Below the pieces are notes generated by a model, which ran no database searches, was not told the DNA's origin, and saw only the letters and a program-made list of their open reading frames with translations. A stretch of 5,141 nucleotides of DNA from Actinomycetota bacterium (GTDB taxonomy: Bacteria > Actinomycetota > Thermoleophilia > Solirubrobacterales > 70-9). The stretch is from contig JAFDWD010000393.1 in NCBI GenBank assembly GCA_018268695.1, positions 1 to 5,141 on the forward strand. The letters are read 5' to 3'. The translations under genes and the position numbers were made by a program. Shown here one piece after another: positions 1-5,141 of the stretch. Position 1 is the stretch's first letter. Each line of letters opens with the position of its first letter.

Positions 1-81
1 CGCGGCGCCTCCCAGGGCGATGAACAAGGCCAACGAGGCGATCACGTTCGCGTACGTCAACCGGGGCAGAAAACGCTTCAT
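1..81 (-). CDS. N-terminal fragment of an exported or membrane-anchored hypothetical protein
   Basis: Only the first 27 codons lie in the window, running off the left edge. Read on the minus strand, the start is ATG at 81-79. The peptide begins MKRFLPR, then LTYANVIASLALFIALGGAA. This is a basic N-terminus followed by a hydrophobic run of about 15 residues ending in small residues, which fits a Sec signal peptide or N-terminal anchor; any cleavage site lies beyond the edge. The pattern (S/T)YANV.A.LALF.ALGG is one I know from the start of many otherwise unrelated secreted proteins of Thermoleophilia; that is recalled knowledge, not a search result. The start is well supported by an AAGGAGG motif 7 bases upstream. 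The gene diverges from ilvE with 83 bases between start codons. The mature function cannot be seen here. Confidence 0.72.
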   Translation of the reverse strand, partial: MKRFLPRLTYANVIASLALFIALGGAA

Positions 82-88
82 CCTGCTT

Positions 89-95
89 CCTCCTT
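89..95 (-). promoter_or_regulatory. Strong Shine-Dalgarno site for the divergent minus-strand gene
   Basis: On the minus strand this reads AAGGAGG, a full-strength match to the anti-Shine-Dalgarno sequence. Seven bases separate it from the ATG at 81-79, which is ideal spacing. It is much stronger than the sites before any plus-strand gene here, and it is the main evidence that the short minus-strand reading frame at the left edge is a real gene. Confidence 0.8.
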
Positions 96-149
96 CGGGT
101 TTTCGAAGCTTTCTCGATTGCTTGGTTTCGAGGTCTTCGATCCATCGGG

Positions 150-155
150 CATAAT
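150..155 (+). promoter_or_regulatory. Candidate -10 element of ilvE (near-leaderless transcript)
   Basis: CATAAT differs from the consensus TATAAT by one base. It lies 9 bases before the ilvE ATG, so a start site about 7 bases downstream would fall almost on the start codon. The bases between are mostly C and give no ribosome binding site, which agrees with a leaderless or near-leaderless message. The -35 region is poor: TTCGAG at 127-132 has the right 17-base spacing but matches TTGACA weakly. The call rests on the hexamer and its position only. Confidence 0.35.
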
Positions 156-164
156 CCCCCCAAC

Positions 165-1106
165 ATGGATCAGGTCGATTTGATTTGGAAGAACGGCGAG
201 TTCGTCCCCTGGGACGAGGCCAAGGTGCACGTGCTGACGCACGGCCTGCACTACGGAACCGGCGTTTTCGAGGGCATCCGCGCCTACGAGACCGACCGCG
301 GCCCGGCCGTCTTCCGCCTGCCCGAGCACCTGGAGAGGCTGCACAAGTCGGCGGGGCTCTACTACCTGGAGATCCCCTACAGCACCGAGGAGCTGCGCGC
401 GGCGACGAAGGAGCTGATCGCCCGCAACGGCCTCCAGTCCTGCTACATCCGGCCGCTGGCCTTTCGTGGCTACGGCGAGATGGGTCTCTACGCCAAGTCG
501 GCCCCCGTCGACGTGATCATCGCGGTCTGGCCCTGGGGCGCCTACCTCGGCGACGAGAGCGCCGGTAAAGGCGTCCGCGCCAAGGTCTCCAGCTGGCGGC
601 GCAACAGCCCCGGCGGCGCGATCCCGCATGCGAAGGCGTCGGGCTCCTACCTGAACTCGATCCTCGCCAAGACGGAATCGGCCAACGCGGGGTACGACGA
701 GGCGATCCTCCTCGACGAGCGCGGCTTCGTCTCCGAGGGCTCCGGCGAGAACATCTTCGTGGTCCGCGACGGGGAGATCCTGACGCCGCCGCACACCGCC
801 TCGATCCTCGACGGCATCAACCGCAAGTCGGTGATCCAGATCGCCCGTGACCTCGGCTACACCGTGGTCGAGCGCGACATCGCCCGCGCCGAGCTCTACC
901 TCGCCGAGGAGGTCTTCCTCACCGGCACCGCGGCCGAGATGGTCCCGGTGCGGGAGATCGACGACCACGCGATCGGCGGCCCCGGCGAGATCACCCGCCA
1001 CGTCCAGGCGAAATTCATGGACGCTCTGCACGGGCGCGCCGACGAGTACCTCGAGTGGCTCGACTTCGTCGACGTCGGGAGCACGCGAATTACCCCTGCC
1101 GCCTAG
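165..1106 (+). CDS. ilvE: Branched-chain amino acid aminotransferase IlvE
   Basis: This 313-residue protein is a class IV (D-amino-acid aminotransferase fold) PLP enzyme. It swaps the amino group between glutamate and the 2-oxo acids of isoleucine, valine and leucine, the last step of their synthesis, in the cytosol. Visible family motifs are HGLHYGTGVFEGIRAY (26-41), the arginine of YIRPLAFRG (94-102), the PLP Schiff-base lysine in HAKASGSYLN (K157), the SEGSGEN cofactor-binding motif (190-196), and FLTGTAAE (251-258) with the phosphate-binding GT pair. Length is normal for the family (about 300-310) and nothing is truncated. The ATG at 165 fits the usual N-terminus; the next upstream bases lack a Shine-Dalgarno site and a -10-like hexamer lies 9 bases before. 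cimA follows 76 bases downstream, which supports a branched-chain rather than D-alanine role. An aminodeoxychorismate lyase or D-amino-acid transaminase is a less likely alternative given the close match to IlvE motifs. Confidence 0.95.
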   Translation: MDQVDLIWKNGEFVPWDEAKVHVLTHGLHYGTGVFEGIRAYETDRGPAVFRLPEHLERLHKSAGLYYLEIPYSTEELRAATKELIARNGLQSCYIRPLAFRGYGEMGLYAKSAPVDVIIAVWPWGAYLGDESAGKGVRAKVSSWRRNSPGGAIPHAKASGSYLNSILAKTESANAGYDEAILLDERGFVSEGSGENIFVVRDGEILTPPHTASILDGINRKSVIQIARDLGYTVVERDIARAELYLAEEVFLTGTAAEMVPVREIDDHAIGGPGEITRHVQAKFMDALHGRADEYLEWLDFVDVGSTRITPAA

Positions 1107-1113
1107 CGGCAGG
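1095..1113 (+). other. Perfect hairpin spanning the ilvE stop codon
   Basis: CCTGCCGC (1095-1102) and GCGGCAGG (1106-1113) are exact reverse complements around a three-base loop, CTA. The TAG stop of ilvE (1104-1106) occupies the loop and the first base of the right arm. The stem is 8 base pairs and nearly all G-C, so it should be stable in RNA. No T-run follows, so it is not a classical intrinsic terminator. It could act as a T-less terminator, an mRNA 3'-end stabiliser or processing site between ilvE and cimA, or have no function. Confidence 0.45.
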
Positions 1114-1182
1114 CGCGGCTTTGCCGTGCGCGTCGGGCCACGGGCCCACCCGATCGCTTCGAGTTCGAAAGGCAGTACCCAG
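1107..1182 (+). other. ilvE-cimA intergenic spacer with further inverted repeats
   Basis: This is the only sizeable gap between the plus-strand genes (76 bases). After the stop-codon hairpin it holds two mutually exclusive short pairings: GGGCC (1135-1139) with GGCCC (1143-1147), or TCGGG (1133-1137) with CCCGA (1149-1153). It also holds a tandem TTCGAG-TTCGAA (1158-1169). A GAAAGG at 1167-1172, ten bases before the cimA ATG, is the likely ribosome binding site. I found no clear -10/-35 pair, so whether cimA has its own promoter or is co-transcribed with ilvE is open. Confidence 0.45.
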
Positions 1183-2736
1183 ATGGAACAGGTGAAGCTC
1201 TACGACACCACCCTGCGGGACGGCATGCAGGGAGAGGGGATGTCGCTCTCGGCGTCCGAGAAGGCGCGCGTGGTGGCGGCGCTCGACAAGCTCGGCGTGG
1301 GGATGATCGAGGCCGGCTTCCCCAGCTCCAACCCGAAGGAAGAGGAGCTCTTCGCGGCGCTCGCCGAGCTGCCGCTGGAGCACTCCGTCGTCTGCGGGTT
1401 CGGGATGACGCGCCGGCGCGGGACCGAGGCCGCCGAAGACCCCGCGCTGCTCACCCTGGTCGACTCCTTCGCCCCTGTGGTGACCCTGGTCGGCAAGACC
1501 TGGGCGCTCCACCTGGAGAAGGTCACCAAAGTCTCGCGCGAGGAGAACCTGGCGATGATCGCCGAGTCGGTCGCCTTCTGCGGTGAGCGCGGCAAGCGGG
1601 TCGTCTACGACGCCGAGCACTTCTTCGATGCCTACCGCGAGGACCCCGGCTACGCGCTCTCCTGCCTGGAGGCGGCGATCGACGCGGGCGCCGAGAACGT
1701 GACGCTCTGCGACACCAACGGGGCGAGCCTGCCGAACCAGGTCGCCGCCGCCACCGAGGTCGTCGTCGCCCGTTTCGGCGGACGCGCCGAAGTCGGCATC
1801 CACGCCCACGACGACGCCGGCTGCGGGGTCGCCAACAGCCTCGCCGCGATCGACGCGGGCGCGCGGATGGTGCAGGGGACCGTCAACGGCTACGGCGAGC
1901 GCTGCGGCAATGCCAACCTGACCACGATCCTGCCCGCGCTGCAGCTGAAGATGGGCTTCGACGTGGTGCCGCCGGAGAACTTGCGGACGCTGACCGAGAC
2001 GGTCCACTTCGTCGACGAGCTCTGCAACGTGGCGCCGAACCCGAACGCGCCCTACGTCGGCCGCAACGCCTTCGCCCACAAGGGCGGCATGCACGTCGCC
2101 GGGGTCGAGGCCGACTCGCGCACCTTCGAGCACATCGAGCCGGCCGCGGTCGGCAACGAGCGGGCGATCCTGCCGTCGGAGCTCTCGGGCAAGGCGACGA
2201 TCCGCGACCAGGCGGCCGCGGCGGGCCTGGAGATCGACGACGAGACGGCGTCGCGGGCGATCGAGGGCTTGAAGGAGCGCGAGCACCGCGGCTTCCACTA
2301 CGAGGCGGCGCCGGCGTCATTCGAGCTGTTGCTGCGCCGCGAGGCGGGCGTCTACAAGCCTCTGTTCACGCTGGAGAGCTACCGGGTCGTGACCCAGCGG
2401 CGGGCCGGGGGAGAGGTCGAAACCGAGGCGACGGTGAAGGTCGACGTGGAAGGCGAGCGCTACGTCGAGATCGCCGAGGGCAACGGCCCGGTGAGCGCGC
2501 TCGACAAGGCGCTCCGCAAGGCGATCACGAGCCGCCACCCACACCTCTCCGAGATCGAGCTGACCAACTACAAGGTGCGGATCCTCGACCAGGACCGGGG
2601 CACCGACGCGGTCACCCGGGTGCTGCTCGACTCCGCCGACGGCGAGCGCGAGTGGGGGACGACCGGGGTGTCCGGGAACGTGATCGAGGCCTCCTGGCAG
2701 GCGCTCGTCGACTCGCTGGAGTACGCCTTCCAATGA
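1183..2736 (+). CDS. cimA: (R)-citramalate synthase CimA
   Basis: This 517-residue enzyme belongs to the HMGL-like/LeuA superfamily. Citramalate synthase condenses pyruvate with acetyl-CoA to citramalate, the first committed step of the threonine-independent isoleucine route; LeuCD and LeuB then yield 2-oxobutyrate. The N-terminal TIM barrel (about 4-275) shows YDTTLRDGMQ (7-16; R12 and metal ligand D13), FGKTW-like VGKTW (103-107), YDAEHFFDAY (142-151), the metal-binding HAHD (207-210) and NGYGERCGNAN (235-245). The linker subdomain has NAFAHKGGMHV (295-305), with histidines at 299 and 304. A LeuA-type dimer/regulatory domain fills about 375-517, with EGNGPVSALDKALR (432-445) and YKVRILD (463-469). 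These features match the long CimA type of Geobacter (as I recall it) better than 2-isopropylmalate synthase or homocitrate synthase. The intact regulatory domain suggests feedback control, probably by isoleucine. The frame is open back to 847, but the start at 1183 gives the canonical N-terminus, has a GAAAGG upstream, and avoids overlapping ilvE. Confidence 0.92.
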   Translation: MEQVKLYDTTLRDGMQGEGMSLSASEKARVVAALDKLGVGMIEAGFPSSNPKEEELFAALAELPLEHSVVCGFGMTRRRGTEAAEDPALLTLVDSFAPVVTLVGKTWALHLEKVTKVSREENLAMIAESVAFCGERGKRVVYDAEHFFDAYREDPGYALSCLEAAIDAGAENVTLCDTNGASLPNQVAAATEVVVARFGGRAEVGIHAHDDAGCGVANSLAAIDAGARMVQGTVNGYGERCGNANLTTILPALQLKMGFDVVPPENLRTLTETVHFVDELCNVAPNPNAPYVGRNAFAHKGGMHVAGVEADSRTFEHIEPAAVGNERAILPSELSGKATIRDQAAAAGLEIDDETASRAIEGLKEREHRGFHYEAAPASFELLLRREAGVYKPLFTLESYRVVTQRRAGGEVETEATVKVDVEGERYVEIAEGNGPVSALDKALRKAITSRHPHLSEIELTNYKVRILDQDRGTDAVTRVLLDSADGEREWGTTGVSGNVIEASWQALVDSLEYAFQ

Positions 2737-3857
2737 ACCCGATTCCGCTCGCACAACCAGAAATTGGAAAGCGGGAGGAGGAACTTGTCCTCGAAGTCCT
2801 CCGCTCAGGTCGCCTTTCCTTGGGCCCCATGGGCCAACGTTTCGAGCAAGCCTTCGCCGACTTCCTTGGAGTCGAAGATGCCGTAGCGGTCTCCAGCGGC
2901 ACCGCCGCGCTCCACCTCGGCGTGCGCCAGCTCGGCTGGGGGGAGGGCGACGAGGTCGTGACCAGCCCGTTCACCTTCGTCGCCTCCGCGAACGCGCTGC
3001 TCTACGAGGGGGCCAAGCCCGTCTTCGTCGACGTCGATCCCGAGACGCTCGACATCGACCCGAACGCCGCGGCTGCCGCCGTCACCGACAAGACCGTCGG
3101 CCTGCTGCCGATCGACATCTTCGGTTGGCCCGCCGCCTGGCCGGAGCTCGAGGCGTTGGCCGCCAAGCACGGGGTCGGCATCCTCGAGGACTCCTGCGAG
3201 GCGCTCGGCGCGGTCGACTCCGAGGGCCGGATGGTCGGCACGCGCGTCAACTTCGCCACCTTCGCCTTCTACGCCAACAAGCAGATGACCACCGGCGAGG
3301 GCGGCATGATCGTCCCCACCGATGCCGACGCGGCGGCGCGCCTGCGCTCCGAGCGCAACCAGGGCCGCGCCGTCGACATGGGCTGGCTCGACCACGACCG
3401 CCTCGGCTTCAACTACCGGCTCTCCGACGTCGCGGCGGCGATCGGCCTCGCCCAGGTGGAGAAGCTGCCGCGCCTGCTCGAGGCGCGCGTCGCGGTGGCG
3501 ACGATGTACGGGGAGCGGCTGGCGGGCGTGCCGGGAGTACGTGCGCCGATGGCCGCGCGTGGCCGCGAGGTGCGCAGCTGGTTCGTCTACGTGGTGCGGC
3601 TAGACGACGCGGTCGATCGCGACGCCGTGATCGGCCACCTGCGCGAGCACGGCATCGACTCCAAGGACTACCTGCCGAGCATCCACCTCTTCCCGCACAT
3701 CCGGGAGCTCGGTTACCGCGAGGGCCAGTTCCCGGTCGCCGAGGCGGCCTCGGCCCACTCGATGGCGCTGCCGTTCTTCCCCGGGATGACCGAGGAGCAG
3801 GTCGAGCGGGTCTGCACCGTGCTGGCGGCCGCCGTCGATTCATCCCGCCGCAGATAG
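2733..3857 (+). CDS. DegT/DnrJ/EryC1/StrS-family PLP aminotransferase, substrate unknown
   Basis: This 374-residue protein is a fold-type I aminotransferase of the family that mostly aminates keto-sugars on nucleotide carriers. Motifs in order: IPLAQPEIG near the N-terminus (4-12); the turn GRLSLGPMGQRFEQAF (26-41); the phosphate-binding SSGTAAL (54-60); SPFTFVASANA (78-88); ILEDSCEALGA (150-160), with D153 facing the PLP ring nitrogen; the Schiff-base lysine K183 in FYANKQMTTGEGG; GFNYRLSD (225-232); RSWFVYVV (281-288); and IHLFPHIRELGY (317-328). Catalytic residues are all present and the length is typical. The ATG overlaps the cimA stop as ATGA, which points to coupled translation; a TGGAG at 2717-2721 is a marginal ribosome binding site. 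No sugar-nucleotide, glycosyltransferase or antibiotic gene is nearby, so the substrate is not indicated. The first 50 or so codons use far more A/T-ending codons than the rest. Family call secure; function unassigned. Confidence 0.9.
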   Translation: MNPIPLAQPEIGKREEELVLEVLRSGRLSLGPMGQRFEQAFADFLGVEDAVAVSSGTAALHLGVRQLGWGEGDEVVTSPFTFVASANALLYEGAKPVFVDVDPETLDIDPNAAAAAVTDKTVGLLPIDIFGWPAAWPELEALAAKHGVGILEDSCEALGAVDSEGRMVGTRVNFATFAFYANKQMTTGEGGMIVPTDADAAARLRSERNQGRAVDMGWLDHDRLGFNYRLSDVAAAIGLAQVEKLPRLLEARVAVATMYGERLAGVPGVRAPMAARGREVRSWFVYVVRLDDAVDRDAVIGHLREHGIDSKDYLPSIHLFPHIRELGYREGQFPVAEAASAHSMALPFFPGMTEEQVERVCTVLAAAVDSSRRR

Positions 3858-3869
3858 GCTGCCCCACCG

Positions 3870-5141
<1,272 letters not shown>

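Larger units (their letters stand above)
82..164. other. Divergent intergenic region between the exported-protein gene and ilvE
   Basis: This 83-base spacer must hold the promoters of both divergent genes. It is visibly less GC-rich than the flanking coding DNA. It contains the minus-strand Shine-Dalgarno site, four TCGA tetramers between 103 and 140, a short inverted repeat CTCGA-N10-TCGAG at 113-132, and a -10-like CATAAT at 150-155 on the plus strand. I could not identify a convincing -10 element for the minus-strand gene. There is no room for a T-box or leader-peptide attenuator before ilvE. Confidence 0.6.

Noticed and set aside
78..1031. Long minus-strand open frame opposite ilvE (317 codons)
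   Set aside because: It is the mirror of a GC-rich coding strand, with a composition dominated by Val, Asp, Gly, Ala and Arg and no recognisable motif. ilvE on the opposite strand is unambiguous.
1095..1113. Classical rho-independent terminator after ilvE
   Set aside because: The stem is strong but no run of T follows, so I recorded it as a hairpin of unknown role instead.
847..1182. In-frame upstream extension of cimA into ilvE
   Set aside because: The extension translates to Ser/Pro/Thr/Arg-rich shadow sequence of ilvE. The ATG at 1183 gives the standard CimA N-terminus and has a plausible ribosome site.
1090..2298. Long minus-strand open frame opposite cimA (402 codons)
   Set aside because: The translation is low-complexity Arg/Val/Asp/Gly-rich sequence without domains, as expected from antisense reading of high third-position GC codons in cimA.
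2652..2732. Upstream start for the DegT-family protein inside cimA
   Set aside because: The 27 added residues are an out-of-frame reading of the cimA C-terminus. The family N-terminus begins at MNPIPLAQPE, and the ATGA overlap at 2733 is a typical coupled start.

Overview
This window looks like chromosomal DNA from a high-GC actinobacterium, most likely class Thermoleophilia (Solirubrobacterales and relatives). Almost every third codon position is G or C. The strongest lineage clue is the divergent gene fragment at the left edge: its first residues carry the TYANVIASLALFIALGG pattern, which I associate with a large group of exported proteins in Thermoleophilia. The assignment is an inference from that motif and the base composition; no rRNA is present.

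Layout. Bases 1-81 hold the first 27 codons of a minus-strand gene for an exported or membrane-anchored protein, with a strong ribosome binding site. Bases 82-164 are a short divergent intergenic region with a possible -10 element just before the first plus-strand gene. Four plus-strand genes then follow closely: ilvE (branched-chain aminotransferase, 165-1106), a 76-base gap with hairpin-forming sequence, cimA (citramalate synthase, 1183-2736), a DegT/DnrJ/EryC1/StrS-family aminotransferase (2733-3857, overlapping cimA by 4 bases), and argH (argininosuccinate lyase, from 3870 and cut off by the window end). No stretch over 300 bases lacks a gene. I saw no tRNA, rRNA, CRISPR array, insertion sequence or phage feature.

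How the genes work together. CimA condenses pyruvate with acetyl-CoA to start the threonine-independent route to 2-oxobutyrate and isoleucine, and IlvE does the final transamination of isoleucine, valine and leucine synthesis. Their adjacency suggests that this organism makes isoleucine from pyruvate. ArgH does the last step of arginine synthesis. The DegT-family aminotransferase between them has all its PLP-binding motifs but no obvious place in either pathway; its substrate is the main open question.

The genes themselves are standard biosynthetic enzymes, and I do not see an undescribed system. The points worth a second look are small: the placement of the DegT gene, a sharp codon-composition break in its first 50 codons, a hairpin containing the ilvE stop codon, a possible near-leaderless ilvE transcript, and the DegT and argH frames being separated by one in-frame TAG.
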